From Haliea sp. (GTDB lineage Bacteria > Pseudomonadota > Gammaproteobacteria > Pseudomonadales > Halieaceae): a stretch of 49,648 bases of DNA. Under the pieces are notes generated by a model. The model made no database searches and was not told the origin of the DNA. It was given only the letters and a program-made list of their open reading frames with translations. Position numbers and translations under genes: made by a program. Location: assembly GCA_002862985.1 (NCBI GenBank), contig PKCY01000141.1, positions 1 to 49,648 on the forward strand, in the 5' to 3' direction. Each line of letters starts with the position of its first letter. Position 1 is the stretch's first letter. Below are positions 1-10,900 of this stretch, piece after piece.

Positions 1-132
1 TTGTTGTATCTGAATAGTCGCGACGACTATCCCAACAAGTGCCCACACATCTGTCTTCATCTTCTTGTTAAACAGCATCCGCTACCGCTTGGGCGCAGAT
101 ATCCCGTGAGGCCATGCCTCAACGGGAAGCGC
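1..132 (-). other. 16S rRNA operon leader with boxA (65-77) and conserved CTGTGTGGGCACT-like segment
   Basis: Minus strand contains TGCTGTTTAACAA (boxA consensus TGCTCTTTAACAA) followed by ...GACAGATGTGTGGGCACTTGT, closely resembling leader/spacer sequences of gammaproteobacterial rrn operons. Confidence 0.75.
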
Positions 133-160
133 ATTATACGCATAGCGACTGCCCCTGCAA
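133..160 (-). promoter_or_regulatory. rRNA operon promoter (sigma-70): TTGCAG-N16-TATAAT
   Basis: Minus strand reads TTGCAG (155-160), 16-nt spacer, TATAAT (133-138), then a GC-rich discriminator (GCGC); AT-rich UP-like sequence lies upstream; an rrn boxA lies downstream. Confidence 0.8.
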
Positions 161-586
161 GGCCTTTTACTGAATTATTTCCAAGATTTTCCTGCGGACT
201 AAATCTGCGCGAAAATCGGAATCGAAAGCGGGCTCCCAATGGACAAGACAAGGCTACACAAAACACTCTTCGGAAACGATAATTTGCCGCTGACGCAATC
301 GATAACGCCTGAGTCGCCACGCGAGCGTGATATGGGGGCGCTCCACCCGTTCCTCCGCCAAGACCGCTGGCGTAAAGCCAACATAGCTGGGACAGCTGCG
401 AGGCCCGCGGCTCTAATAAAATCCCGTCGCTTCCTCTACGCAGGCTCCGAAGTGATTTCAGAAGAGACTATTCGAGGTACTACAAAACGCATGCCCATCA
501 TGCTTCCCCGCCATTGCGACGTTGACTACGGGTCACAACCACAATCGAATGTTTGCTTTCCAGAAGGCCTCAGGATAAGCAGAGAT

Positions 587-1453
587 TCAACCTGCTTGCT
601 GTCTGCCGCGGTTCACCGCGAGCATAACAGGGCCGGACATTGCATAAATGAGGAACCCTGCCAGCAATATCCGCGGAGGATCTACCGTAACCAGGCCAAA
701 AACAAGAACCACAACAATCACCACCACAAAGGGCACGCGACCGCGAAAATCGATATCTTTAAAACTGTAGTAGGGAAAATTTGCAATCATGAAAAAACCA
801 ACAGCGGCGGTGAGCACTGCGACCACAACCGACATTTCCAGGGGTAATGCCGTGCCGACCCACCCCAAATCGTTACAGACCCACACCGTGCTGGCAATAA
901 TTCCAGCGGCAGCCGGGCTGGCCAAACCGGTGAAGTAGTTCTTATCGGCCGTATCAATTTGCGTATTGAAACGAGCGAGGCGCAGGGCCGCACATGCCAC
1001 GTAGATAAACGCGGCACTCCAGCCGAACTTTCCTAACTCTCCCAAAGCCCAACTGAACATTACCAGAGCGGGGGCTACACCGAAGGACACCATGTCCGCC
1101 AAGCTGTCATACTCGCCACCAAATTTACTGGAGGTATTAGTGAGTCGTGCAATACGTCCATCGAGCCCGTCCAAAATCATGGCGAAAAATATGGCTATGG
1201 AAGCGTTTTCAAAGTCTCCGCGCATGGCGGCAATAATGGCGTAAAATCCGGCAAAGAGTGCCGCCGTGGTAAAAAGGTTGGGCAGTAGGTAAATACCCTG
1301 GCGACGCACTGTTTGCCCGTTTTCGGAGACCTCCTCCTCATGTTCGTCAACTAATAGATCAAGGCGGGGGGCGACAGTACCGGAGATCGGCTGCTCGTCT
1401 GCGGCACTCGAGCTCTGCTTTTGCTCGGGTGCAATTTCATTTTGATCATCCAT
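587..1453 (-). CDS. pssA: CDP-diacylglycerol--serine O-phosphatidyltransferase
   Basis: CDP-alcohol phosphotransferase motif DGLDGRIARLTNTSSKFGGEYDSLADMVSFG; multiple TM segments; start chosen at MDDQNE (ORF extends to 1525). Confidence 0.9.
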   Translation of the reverse strand: MDDQNEIAPEQKQSSSAADEQPISGTVAPRLDLLVDEHEEEVSENGQTVRRQGIYLLPNLFTTAALFAGFYAIIAAMRGDFENASIAIFFAMILDGLDGRIARLTNTSSKFGGEYDSLADMVSFGVAPALVMFSWALGELGKFGWSAAFIYVACAALRLARFNTQIDTADKNYFTGLASPAAAGIIASTVWVCNDLGWVGTALPLEMSVVVAVLTAAVGFFMIANFPYYSFKDIDFRGRVPFVVVIVVVLVFGLVTVDPPRILLAGFLIYAMSGPVMLAVNRGRQQAG

Positions 1454-1490
1454 GTTGTGTGCCTGCTCTCTCAGTTCGACAAGTATAGTA

Positions 1491-2408
1491 TCAAACTGAA
1501 CCTTTATAGGTCTGCCCAGCGACATCCCAGAGGGATTTAACCAATGGACTAGCCAATCTCTGCTTCAGGCTACACAGGCCAATAGTGAGGGGAGGCAACC
1601 CGTCTGCAACCTCAATCTGGCGGACGCGATTTGCCATACCACTTGCCTGAATCACCAACTGCGGCGCAATTCCAATACCCAGGCCCAAACTTACCATGGC
1701 TACGATAGCTTCATGGCCGGCTACCTGGGCGTAGATTTTTGGCCTGACACCGCGCTTTCGGAACCATGCGTCCAACATATCTTTGGTAACGCCCCGTTCG
1801 GGCACGATGAAAGGCACACTGCTCCAATCCACCTCACCCCCCGCAAGTTCGCCCGCCGCTACCATCTCTCGCACGACACAATCTGTTGCCGGCGCACAAA
1901 AATGCAAGGGCGACTCGAGCAGAGGCAAAAACTCCACTCGCCGCGGCAAACGCGCAGGACGACCGCTCACAGCTATATCATCCTCGCCTTCCAGAATACG
2001 GACAATGCCATCCGCCTGGTCACCGGTGTGCATCTTAATTTCTACAGATGAATGAGTAACCCGAAAAGCCTCCAGAATAGGTGCAAGCACACTGTGGGTT
2101 GCTGTCACTGAGCAGAACAGACTGACTTCACCCGCCAGCTCTTCGTCGCTGCCAAGTTTGCGTCTTAGTAGTTGCAGCTCGGCTATGGTATTGCGCGCAA
2201 ATTCTCTGAATTCAGCACCCGCTGCCGTTAATCGCATAGTGCGGTTATCACGCTCCAACAAGAGGTGACCCAACTCCTCTTCGAGACGCTGCACTGTTCT
2301 GCTCACCGCAGACACACTCATGTGCAGTAACTCACTAGTACGACTAAAATTGAGCGTGTCGGTCACAGAGAGGAAGACAGCCAAAACTCTTGTATCCATA
2401 GAGATCAC
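1491..2408 (-). CDS. ilvY: LysR-family regulator, IlvY-like
   Basis: N-terminal LysR HTH ([46 protein letters not shown]); divergent from ilvC. Confidence 0.88.
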   Translation of the reverse strand: MISMDTRVLAVFLSVTDTLNFSRTSELLHMSVSAVSRTVQRLEEELGHLLLERDNRTMRLTAAGAEFREFARNTIAELQLLRRKLGSDEELAGEVSLFCSVTATHSVLAPILEAFRVTHSSVEIKMHTGDQADGIVRILEGEDDIAVSGRPARLPRRVEFLPLLESPLHFCAPATDCVVREMVAAGELAGGEVDWSSVPFIVPERGVTKDMLDAWFRKRGVRPKIYAQVAGHEAIVAMVSLGLGIGIAPQLVIQASGMANRVRQIEVADGLPPLTIGLCSLKQRLASPLVKSLWDVAGQTYKGSV

Positions 2409-2413
2409 TTGTG

Positions 2414-2459
2414 TTGCTAGTTACGCAAAACAGTATTACCAATATAGCGTTTTACGCAA
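2414..2459. promoter_or_regulatory. Candidate IlvY operator region
   Basis: Inverted repeat TTGC-N7-GCAA (2414-2428) and repeated TTACGCAA (2421-2428, 2452-2459) spaced 31 bp in the ilvY/ilvC divergent intergenic region. Confidence 0.45.
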
Positions 2460-2518
2460 GCATTTATTTATCGTATGGTTCGCTTCACGTTGCAATCAGC
2501 CACCAGGGGACACTTATC

Positions 2519-3991
2519 ATGGGACAAAATTACTTCAACACGCTGCCACTGCGCCTTCAGCTCGACCAACTCGGTAAGTGTCGCTTTATGCAACGTTCCG
2601 AGTTTGCCGATGGCGTGGAAATGATTCGCGGTAAGAAAATGGTGATTGTGGGGTGTGGCGCCCAGGGGCTGAATCAGGGCCTGAACTTACGAGACAGCGG
2701 TCTTGACGTCTCCTACACCCTGCGTGAGGGCGCTATCACAGACAAGAGACAGTCCTGGAAAAATGCGACTGAAAATGGATTTACCGTCGGCACTTATGAG
2801 GAACTGATTCCACAAGCGGATATGGTACTCAATCTCACGCCCGACAAACAGCACACAAGCGTTGTCACTGCAATTATGCCGCTTATGAAACAAGGCGCCT
2901 GCCTGTCCTATTCCCACGGATTCAACATCGTTGAGGAAGGCATGCAAATTCGTGATGACATCACGGTCATTATGGTTGCCCCCAAGTGTCCTGGCACTGA
3001 AGTGCGCGAAGAGTACAAGCGCGGATTCGGGGTTCCCACCTTGATTGCCGTTCACACGGAAAACGATCCCAACGGTGATGGCCTGGAGCTCGCCAAAGCG
3101 TATGCCGCTGGAACCGGTGGACATCGTGCGGGCGTATTGGAATCCTCCTTTGTCGCGGAAGTAAAGTCGGACCTGATGGGAGAACAGACGATTCTCTGCG
3201 GCATGCTCCAAACCGGCGCTATTCTGAGCTTTGACAAGATGGTTGAAAAGGGCATCGAGCCCGGCTACGCCTCCAAGTTAATCCAATATGGCTGGGAAAC
3301 TGTCACCGAAGGCCTTAAATACGGCGGCATCACCAATATGATGGACCGCCTGTCTAACCCCGCCAAAATACGCGCCTTCTATCTGGCGGAAGATCTCAAA
3401 AAAATCATGCGCCCGCTGTATGAAAAACATCAGGACGACATCATGACCGGCGAGTTCTCCAGGACCATGATGGAAGACTGGGCCAATGATGATGTCAATC
3501 TGTTGAAGTGGCGCGCCGCAACTGCCGAAACAGCGTTCGAGAAGTCCGGTAATACAGACGCAGAAATCGTCGAACAGGAATTTTACGACCACGGTATTTT
3601 GTTGATCGCCATGGTTAAAGCCGGCGTGGAGCTCGCCTTCGAGACCATGGTGTCTGCAGGCATTATTGACGAATCAGCTTACTACGAGTCACTGCACGAA
3701 ACGCCTCTGATCGCCAACACCATTGCCCGCAAGAAATTGTACGAGATGAACGTGGTGATTTCCGATACCGCTGAATACGGTTGTTATCTGTTCGACCATG
3801 CCTGCCGGCCGTTACTGGCGGATTTTATGAGCAAGATCGACACGGACGTCATCGGCAGTGGCATGGTGGGCGACAACGGTGTGGATAACGCAGAGCTAAT
3901 TGCCGTCAATGAGGCGGTACGCGCTCACCCCGTGGAGGTCGTTGGAAAAACGTTGCGCGGGTATATGACCGCTATGCAACGCATAGTGTAG
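2519..3991 (+). CDS. ilvC: Ketol-acid reductoisomerase, long (class II) form
   Basis: [24 protein letters not shown]...[27 protein letters not shown]; about 490 aa with duplicated C-terminal domain. Confidence 0.95.
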   Translation: MGQNYFNTLPLRLQLDQLGKCRFMQRSEFADGVEMIRGKKMVIVGCGAQGLNQGLNLRDSGLDVSYTLREGAITDKRQSWKNATENGFTVGTYEELIPQADMVLNLTPDKQHTSVVTAIMPLMKQGACLSYSHGFNIVEEGMQIRDDITVIMVAPKCPGTEVREEYKRGFGVPTLIAVHTENDPNGDGLELAKAYAAGTGGHRAGVLESSFVAEVKSDLMGEQTILCGMLQTGAILSFDKMVEKGIEPGYASKLIQYGWETVTEGLKYGGITNMMDRLSNPAKIRAFYLAEDLKKIMRPLYEKHQDDIMTGEFSRTMMEDWANDDVNLLKWRAATAETAFEKSGNTDAEIVEQEFYDHGILLIAMVKAGVELAFETMVSAGIIDESAYYESLHETPLIANTIARKKLYEMNVVISDTAEYGCYLFDHACRPLLADFMSKIDTDVIGSGMVGDNGVDNAELIAVNEAVRAHPVEVVGKTLRGYMTAMQRIV

Positions 3992-4131
3992 GCACACCCA
4001 CCCGTTCGAGATTCATCACCCTGGGCCTTATTGGCCCAGTACTTGCTGGGTCCAGCTACTCAAGAAGGCACAAGGCCCGCTGCTAAAAAGCCGGCACATG
4101 CGCCTGCACTGCGCATAAAATGCCCTAAAGA

Positions 4132-4623
4132 TTAAAGGCTCAGTACTTTCTCACCGCGCGATATTCCAGCCACACCTGAACGCACGACTTCGAGAATATC
4201 CGCCTCCGCCATCGCCGCTACAAATGAATCGAGCTTATCGCTGGTGCCGGAAAGCTGGATGGTATACACGTTGGGGCTCACATCCACAATCTGGCCACGG
4301 AAGATATCAGTAACGCGTTTAACTTCTTCACGCGCTGCGCCAGTGGCCCGAATCTTGATCAACATCATGTCCCGCTCTATGTGGGCACCCTCGGTCAAAT
4401 CAACCAACTTCACCACATCTACCAACTTGTTTAGCTGTTTGGTGAGTTTTTCAATATGCAAGTCCGTTCCGACCGTCGTCAGGGTAAGCCTAGACAAAGT
4501 AGCATCGTCTGTAGGCGCAACATTCAGTGTCTCAATGTTGTAGCCACGCTGAGAAAACAGGCCCACCACACGCGAGAGTGCACCGGGCTCATTTTCCATC
4601 AACATAGAAATAATCCGTCGCAT
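4132..4623 (-). CDS. ilvH: Acetolactate synthase small subunit
   Basis: MRRIISMLMENEPGALSRVVGLFSQRGYNIETLNVAPTDD (ACT domain); downstream of the large subunit on the same strand. Confidence 0.95.
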   Translation of the reverse strand: MRRIISMLMENEPGALSRVVGLFSQRGYNIETLNVAPTDDATLSRLTLTTVGTDLHIEKLTKQLNKLVDVVKLVDLTEGAHIERDMMLIKIRATGAAREEVKRVTDIFRGQIVDVSPNVYTIQLSGTSDKLDSFVAAMAEADILEVVRSGVAGISRGEKVLSL

Positions 4624-4624
4624 G

Positions 4625-6376
4625 TCAGGTCCTCTCATTCTTGCTGAGCCACATATCTTTCATCGAACCATTAGGCGCAATATGCATGGGATACACGTGT
4701 TCCATAGGATCGATAATCACATCAAGAAACACCAGTTTGTCCTTCAGAGCAAAAGCCTCCTTCATCGCTCCCTCAAGATCATCGAGCTTGTCAACCTGGA
4801 TACCAACGTGACCATAGGCTTCCATCAGCTTGACGAAATCCGGCAGCGAATCCTCGTAGGTGCTCATGGCGTAGCGGCCCTCGTACTGCATGTCCTGCCA
4901 CTGCTTCACCATGCCCAAATAATTATTGCGCAAGTTAATGATCTTTACCGCTGTCTTGTATTGATTACAAGTAGACAGCTCCTGGATATTCATCTGGATG
5001 CTGCCTTCTCCGGTCACGCAGGCGACCTCCATATCGGGAAATGCGAGCTTTACTCCCATGGCAGCGGGCAACCCGAAACCCATGGTTCCCAACCCGCCGG
5101 AGTTTATCCAGCGCCGGGGCTCGTCAAAAGGATAATACTGGGCAGCGAACATCTGATGCTGTCCAACATCGGATGTGACGTACGCATCACCGTCTGTCAC
5201 TCGGTACAGACTCTCGATAACCTGCTGCGGCATAATCAGATCACTTTGCCCATAACGTCGCCCCGTAAACAGGCCGTGCGCCGAGCGCCACTCCTCAATC
5301 TGCTGCCACCAACGATCAAGCGCAGACTCATCCGGCAAAGAACTGTCTTTTTTGCGTAGCAATGTAACTTGCCCCAGCAATTCGGTCAGTACCGACTGCA
5401 CCGGTCCAACGATAGGAATATCTGCCATAACGATTTTCGAGATAGTAGCGGGATCTATATCAATATGGATAACCTTGGCTCCGGGACAGAACTTGTCCAC
5501 GGTGTTGGTGACACGGTCGTCAAAGCGCGCACCAACGGCGAGAATACAGTCACTGTGGTGCATGGCCATATTCGCCTCGTACAAGCCGTGCATACCCAAC
5601 ATACCCAAAAATTGGCGATCGCTGCCCGGGTAGGCTCCCAGCCCCATTAACGTATTGGTAACCGGGTAGTTCAATTCCCGAGCCAGTTGCGTTAACAGTT
5701 CACTGCCATCTCCCTGTATCACACCACCACCGGCATAAATCATCGGGCGCTTGGCCGCCAGCAGCATCTTCGCTGCTTTCTTGATTTGCCCGGTATGGCC
5801 ACGCTGAGCCGGCGAATAGGAGCGCATCTTCACGTTTTTGGGATAGTTGTACTCAAATTTTTCATCCGGGCGCGTCAAATCTTTAGGAATATCGATAACC
5901 ACAGGGCCAGGCCGACCCGTGGAGGCTATGTAGAATGCCTTCTTGATCATTTGTGGGAGGTCTTCGGTGCGCTTTACCATAAAGCTATGCTTTACGATGG
6001 GGCGCGAGATACCGATCATATCCGTTTCCTGGAAGGCATCCTCGCCGATGAGGTGGCTTTGCACCTGCCCGGACAGCACCAACATGGGGACCGAGTCCAT
6101 ATAGGCTGTAGCGATGCCGGTAATCGCATTGGTTGCGCCGGGACCGGAGGTCACCAATACGACGCCCGGTTTCCCAGTAGCTCTGGCGTAACCGTCTGCA
6201 GCATGCGTGGCTGCTTGCTCATGGCGCACCAGTATATGAGGGACTTTGCAGTCCTTAAACAGGGCATCGTATATATGTAAAACCGCGCCACCAGGGTAGC
6301 CAAAGATGTATTCAACACCCTCATCTTCCAGTGCTCGAGCGATCATTTCACCGCCAGATAACAACTCCACTATCAC
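4625..6376 (-). CDS. ilvI: Acetolactate synthase large subunit
   Basis: TPP enzyme: [57 protein letters not shown]. Confidence 0.95.
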   Translation of the reverse strand: MIVELLSGGEMIARALEDEGVEYIFGYPGGAVLHIYDALFKDCKVPHILVRHEQAATHAADGYARATGKPGVVLVTSGPGATNAITGIATAYMDSVPMLVLSGQVQSHLIGEDAFQETDMIGISRPIVKHSFMVKRTEDLPQMIKKAFYIASTGRPGPVVIDIPKDLTRPDEKFEYNYPKNVKMRSYSPAQRGHTGQIKKAAKMLLAAKRPMIYAGGGVIQGDGSELLTQLARELNYPVTNTLMGLGAYPGSDRQFLGMLGMHGLYEANMAMHHSDCILAVGARFDDRVTNTVDKFCPGAKVIHIDIDPATISKIVMADIPIVGPVQSVLTELLGQVTLLRKKDSSLPDESALDRWWQQIEEWRSAHGLFTGRRYGQSDLIMPQQVIESLYRVTDGDAYVTSDVGQHQMFAAQYYPFDEPRRWINSGGLGTMGFGLPAAMGVKLAFPDMEVACVTGEGSIQMNIQELSTCNQYKTAVKIINLRNNYLGMVKQWQDMQYEGRYAMSTYEDSLPDFVKLMEAYGHVGIQVDKLDDLEGAMKEAFALKDKLVFLDVIIDPMEHVYPMHIAPNGSMKDMWLSKNERT

Positions 6377-6854
6377 TCTCCATAATCAAAACGCCCAGTG
6401 CGTTACCCTCACCGGATCATTCCAAAATAGCGTGTGGTCATTGCGGCAGATATACCTGGAACAGGCACAAGATTAGCCACGCCACCCCCATTTAAGCTCG
6501 ATACACTGCATGGATCTGCCCTGAACGGGAATTGCGATCACGAACAGCGTGTATCGGTAGCCCTGCGGGGTAGCGCAGTGTCTAGCCCTCAATCTGGCCA
6601 ATACGGCTCAAATTGAATACGGGACTTACAACCAGCTGCACCAAATAATCGTAATGATGCAGTAGACCAGAGGCCGAGGGTACTCGACGGTAATCATTGC
6701 CAGCCGCAAGACGCCCCTATTGTTGCGTTTGCGAGCAGCTAAAGTCAACCACTGTGCCACGATGGCTATATTAGTGCCGGTATTACTGGATTGCCCCGGC
6801 CGCGGATGTGGCGTATTTTTGAGGGAATCTAGATGTCCGAGTGGAGGCAACCCC

Positions 6855-7313
6855 TTGAAGCCCAAAGTAAGTCTACTTTCAATAGTCCTGACCACGGTTT
6901 TAATGACCTTTTCAGCCAGCAGCACCGTTGCCGATGCAGTGATTTACCGCTGGATTGATGAACGGGGCTCCCCGGTAAATAGTGACCGGCCGCCACCGAC
7001 AGGTGTGGATTACGAGGTGGTATCAACCAGCTCCCGCATGGTCCGTTCAGTAGCTTCTGAGGAGGGCGCGGTGCCATTGAAGGTCGAACCCAGTGCGAGC
7101 AACGATTTTCAGCCCGTCGATTCGCGCGCACCCATCATCGAGAAAAACCCTGAGTACTGCCAACGCGCCAGGGACAACCTGCAAGCCCTCGATACCTCCG
7201 CAAAAATTCGCATACGAAACGAAGAAGGGGAGTATCGATACATTAATGACGAAGAGAAACTTTCGCAGCGGAAGCGGGCTGAGGAATCGATAACGGCTTA
7301 CTGTGAGAAGTAG
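6855..7313 (+). CDS. Secreted DUF4124-type protein of unknown function
   Basis: TTG start with GGAGG Shine-Dalgarno at 6843-6847; signal peptide LKPKVSLLSIVLTTVLMTFSASSTVADA then YRWIDERGSPVNSDRPP. Confidence 0.65.
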   Translation: MKPKVSLLSIVLTTVLMTFSASSTVADAVIYRWIDERGSPVNSDRPPPTGVDYEVVSTSSRMVRSVASEEGAVPLKVEPSASNDFQPVDSRAPIIEKNPEYCQRARDNLQALDTSAKIRIRNEEGEYRYINDEEKLSQRKRAEESITAYCEK

Positions 7314-7444
7314 GACCAGAGCCCCCGCCACAAACATTTTGATATCGTCTGTGAAGGCTTGCCTCGCTGCGAGACAGGTAAATGTCTATAGGGCCGTCAC
7401 AACATCACAGGGTCTTAATGTTACATTTGTGACCGATGGTGGTC

Positions 7445-10027
7445 CTACCCGGGCAAAACTGCGAAGCGGGTCACCGAATCCTCGATATCGGCAGAAATGA
7501 CCGATCCGGGCGGAAATTCACCGGCCAGAATGCGCTGTGCCAGGGGGTTTTCCAGTTCCTGCTGAATAGCGCGCTTGAGTGGCCGCGCGCCATAAACGGA
7601 GTCAAATCCGGCCAACACGAGTCGATCCATGAACGCATCGCTGATTTGTAGCGACAGCTCCCGCTCTGCCAGACGAGTTTGCAGATCTTTCAGCTGAATG
7701 ACGGCGATTCCACGAATTTGCTCCACTTGCAACGGGTGGAATACTACCGATTCATCCACACGGTTAATGAACTCAGGCCGAAAATGGGCTCCAACCACGT
7801 CCATCACAGCGGCCTTCATCGCCTCGTAATCGTCCTGGGCTGCCATTTCCTGAATCAGGTGCGAACCGAGGTTGGAGGTCATGGCTACCACGGTATTGCG
7901 AAAATCCACTGTTCTGCCCTGACCGTCGGTAAGACGCCCATCCTCCAACACTTGTAACAGAATGTTGAAAACATCGGGGTGTGCTTTCTCGACCTCGTCC
8001 AATAACAATAGAGAGTATGGGCGCCGTCGCACTGCCTCGGTCAAATAGCCGCCCTCCTCGTAGCCCACATAGCCCGGAGGGGCCCCAATGAGCCTCGCTA
8101 CGGAGTGCTTTTCCATGAACTCTGACATGTCCACACGCACCATGGCGTCTTCACTATCGAACATGAATTCCGCCAGAGCTTTGCATAATTCTGTTTTACC
8201 GACGCCGGTGGGGCCCAGGAACAGGAACGAGCCGTTGGGACGTTTGGGGTCAGACAACCCTGCACGGGAGCGTCGTACGGCATTCGATACTGCAGTTATG
8301 GCCTCGCTTTGCCCAACCACCCTTTCGCTTAAAACGTCCTCCATGCGCAGCAGTTTCTCGCGGTCACCCTCCATCATTTTAGCGATAGGAATACCGGTCC
8401 AACGCGATACCACCTCGGCAATTTCTTCATCGGTTACTTTGTTGCGCAACAAAACGGTATCGGTGGTTTCCGATTCCTGGGCCATTTCCAGTTGCTTTTC
8501 CAGCTCGGGAATGCGCCCGTATTGTAGTTCTGACATGCAGGTGAGATCGCCCGCCCGCCTGGCCGCTTCCAGCTCTAGTTTTGCCTGTTCCAGGTCGCTC
8601 CTGATTTGCGCGGCGCCTTGCACGGATGCTTTTTCGCCCTTCCATATTTCTTCGAGATCGGAAAATTCGCGCTCGCCTTTTTCAATTTCTCCGTCCAGCA
8701 ATTCCACCTGCTTTTTCGCGCCGGGATCGGTGTCCTTTTTCACCGCCTCGCGCTCGATTTTGAGTTGAATCAAACGTCGTTCCAGTTTGTCCATGACCTC
8801 CGGCTTGGAATCGATTTCCATGCGAATCCGGCTGGCGGCCTCATCAACAAGATCGATGGCCTTGTCGGGCAATTGGCGGTCGGTAATATAGCGCTGGGAG
8901 AGTTTCGCAGCGGCGATAATGGCACTGTCGGTAATATCTACGCCGTGGTGCACCTCGTAGCGCTCTTTCAAACCCCGCAGAATGGCGATGGTGTCTTCCT
9001 CATTAGGTTCGTCTACTAGCACTTTCTGGAATCGACGCTCCAGTGCCGCATCTTTCTCCACGTACTGGCGATACTCATTCAAAGTGGTAGCACCCACACA
9101 GTGCAGCTCACCCCGCGCGAGGGCGGGTTTCAGCATATTACCCGCATCCATAGAGCCCTCTGCTTTACCGGCACCAACCATCGTGTGAAGTTCGTCAATG
9201 AACAGGATGATGCGACCTTCCTGTTTGGATAGTTCTTTAAGTACTGCCTTGAGCCTCTCTTCAAAGTCGCCACGAAATTTAGCACCCGCCAGCAACGCCC
9301 CCAGGTCGAGTGATAAAACACGCTTCTCACGCATGCTCTCAGGCACCTCTCCGTTGATCACGCGCTGCGCCAGCCCCTCGATAATGGCGGTTTTACCGAC
9401 ACCGGGCTCCCCAATTAACACCGGGTTATTTTTGGTGCGACGTTGCAATACCTGAATAGTGCGCCGAATTTCGTCATCGCGGCCGATCACCGGATCCAGC
9501 TTGCCTTGCTCGGCGAGCTCGGTCAGATCAATAGTATATTTCTCCAGGGCCTGACGGGATTCTTCATCTTCGGGATTGTCGACTGACTCCCCACCACGCA
9601 GTGAATCGATTGCAGATTTTAGATCCAGGGGCTGCACGCCATTGGCCTTTAACAGCTCCCCGGCTGAGGTTTTGCTCTCCAGCATCGCCAACAGCACCAG
9701 TTCACTGGAGATATAAGTATCGCCGCCCTGTTGCGCCAGTTTGTCGGTGACGTTTAGGATACGCCCCAGGTCGTTCGACATGTGCATATCGCCACCTGTT
9801 CCGGACACCGTGGGCAATGCGTCTACCGCAGCACGAACTTGCACAGCAAGACCGGCAATGTCTGCACCCGCCTTTTGCAGTAGTGGCCTGCAAGCGCCAC
9901 CAGGTTGCTCAAGAAGGGCGCTCAGCAGATGAACAGGCTCAATAAAATTGTGATCTTTCCCCAGCGCCAGAGACTGCGCATCTGCCAGTGCCGCCTGCAG
10001 CTGGTTGGTTAATTTGTCCATTCTCAT
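7445..10027 (-). CDS. clpB: ATP-dependent chaperone ClpB
   Basis: Two AAA+ modules ([37 protein letters not shown]), Clp N domain and middle coiled coil. Confidence 0.97.
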   Translation of the reverse strand: MRMDKLTNQLQAALADAQSLALGKDHNFIEPVHLLSALLEQPGGACRPLLQKAGADIAGLAVQVRAAVDALPTVSGTGGDMHMSNDLGRILNVTDKLAQQGGDTYISSELVLLAMLESKTSAGELLKANGVQPLDLKSAIDSLRGGESVDNPEDEESRQALEKYTIDLTELAEQGKLDPVIGRDDEIRRTIQVLQRRTKNNPVLIGEPGVGKTAIIEGLAQRVINGEVPESMREKRVLSLDLGALLAGAKFRGDFEERLKAVLKELSKQEGRIILFIDELHTMVGAGKAEGSMDAGNMLKPALARGELHCVGATTLNEYRQYVEKDAALERRFQKVLVDEPNEEDTIAILRGLKERYEVHHGVDITDSAIIAAAKLSQRYITDRQLPDKAIDLVDEAASRIRMEIDSKPEVMDKLERRLIQLKIEREAVKKDTDPGAKKQVELLDGEIEKGEREFSDLEEIWKGEKASVQGAAQIRSDLEQAKLELEAARRAGDLTCMSELQYGRIPELEKQLEMAQESETTDTVLLRNKVTDEEIAEVVSRWTGIPIAKMMEGDREKLLRMEDVLSERVVGQSEAITAVSNAVRRSRAGLSDPKRPNGSFLFLGPTGVGKTELCKALAEFMFDSEDAMVRVDMSEFMEKHSVARLIGAPPGYVGYEEGGYLTEAVRRRPYSLLLLDEVEKAHPDVFNILLQVLEDGRLTDGQGRTVDFRNTVVAMTSNLGSHLIQEMAAQDDYEAMKAAVMDVVGAHFRPEFINRVDESVVFHPLQVEQIRGIAVIQLKDLQTRLAERELSLQISDAFMDRLVLAGFDSVYGARPLKRAIQQELENPLAQRILAGEFPPGSVISADIEDSVTRFAVLPG

Positions 10028-10083
10028 ATAGCGGTCTCCTTAATGATTATTACCGGGCGGTGAATCGCGCTCACTCCACACTT

Positions 10084-10111
10084 AAATGGGGGCAAATGCC
10101 CCTGTTTCAAG
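10084..10111 (-). promoter_or_regulatory. Sigma-32 (RpoH) type heat-shock promoter of clpB
   Basis: Minus strand CTTGAAA-N13-CCCCATTT, matching the CTTGAAA/CCCCATnT consensus, upstream of clpB. Confidence 0.85.
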
Positions 10112-10135
10112 TGCGGAAATTAGGGCTGGAGGGTG

Positions 10136-10900
10136 TCATTCCCGCAGGAGGATAAGGCTGGCCATACGCCCGGTTTTGCCGTCGCGACGATAGGAGAAGA
10201 AGCGCTGAGTATCACTATGGGTACAAAACCCTCCACCAAAGAACCGGTGAACACCTAACGCACCCAGCCGAATCCGCGCCAGGGCGTATAAATCAGCGTA
10301 GTAGTAACCGGGACGACCGGGATTGCGGCGGAAACAAGCCTCAACAGCGGAGGCCTCCGTGGAACCGGCAGACGCCAGAAAGGTAGTGCGCACCTCCGCG
10401 CCCACTTCGAAGGCAGCTGGTCCAATTGCCGGACCTAACCACACCAGTACACCTTCTGTCTGCGTGCGCATACTCCTCACCGTGGCTTCCAACACACCCG
10501 CTGACAAGCCGCGCCAGCCAGCATGCGCAGCGGCAACGACATCACCCGCGGCAGAACAAAACAGAACTGGCAGGCAGTCGGCTGTCATCACAGCACACGG
10601 CGCGCCTAAACGGCGGCTCCACTGAGCATCGGCCTCTGGATACAGTCCTCCCTGCCCTGCTTCAAGCACGCGCGTCCCATGGACCTGTGAAAGCCATGAC
10701 ACAGCGCCGCCGCTGGGCAATAACGCTGACAGGGTGTCTCGGTTTGCCCCCACTGCGCCATCGCTGTCGCCGACGTGATGCGCCAGATTCAAACTGTCAT
10801 AGGGGCCCGCACTGCAGCCGCCCCGGCGGGTCGTGCTCAGTGCCAGAACATTGGCCGGCGCCGGCCAGTCTGGCTCAATAAAGGGTGGTATCGGAGGCAA
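10136..10900 (-). CDS. pgeF: Peptidoglycan editing factor / multicopper polyphenol oxidase-like (YfiH) protein
   Basis: GPYDSLNLAHHVGD, WLSQVHGTRV, ADCLPVLF, AAAHAGWRGLSAGVLEATV; TTG start inferred (ORF extends to 10984 inside rluD). Confidence 0.88.
   Translation of the reverse strand: MPPIPPFIEPDWPAPANVLALSTTRRGGCSAGPYDSLNLAHHVGDSDGAVGANRDTLSALLPSGGAVSWLSQVHGTRVLEAGQGGLYPEADAQWSRRLGAPCAVMTADCLPVLFCSAAGDVVAAAHAGWRGLSAGVLEATVRSMRTQTEGVLVWLGPAIGPAAFEVGAEVRTTFLASAGSTEASAVEACFRRNPGRPGYYYADLYALARIRLGALGVHRFFGGGFCTHSDTQRFFSYRRDGKTGRMASLILLRE

Noticed and set aside
1-384. Three small ORFs at the left edge
   Set aside because: They overlap the rRNA promoter, boxA leader and adjacent upstream sequence; no recognisable protein family.
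239-847. 202-aa plus-strand ORF overlapping the pssA 3' end
   Set aside because: Its 3' part is antisense to pssA; no domain, no good Shine-Dalgarno, and composition looks like non-coding sequence.
4622-5359. 245-aa plus-strand ORF opposite ilvI
   Set aside because: Antisense to the conserved acetolactate synthase coding sequence.
7370-7440. Imperfect GTCACAA...TTGTGAC inverted repeat downstream of clpB
   Set aside because: Long loop and no T-tract; not convincing as a terminator or regulatory site.
8088-8768. 226-aa Ser-rich plus-strand ORF opposite clpB
   Set aside because: Ser-rich low complexity is typical of an antisense reading of a charged coiled-coil gene; clpB is clearly the real gene.
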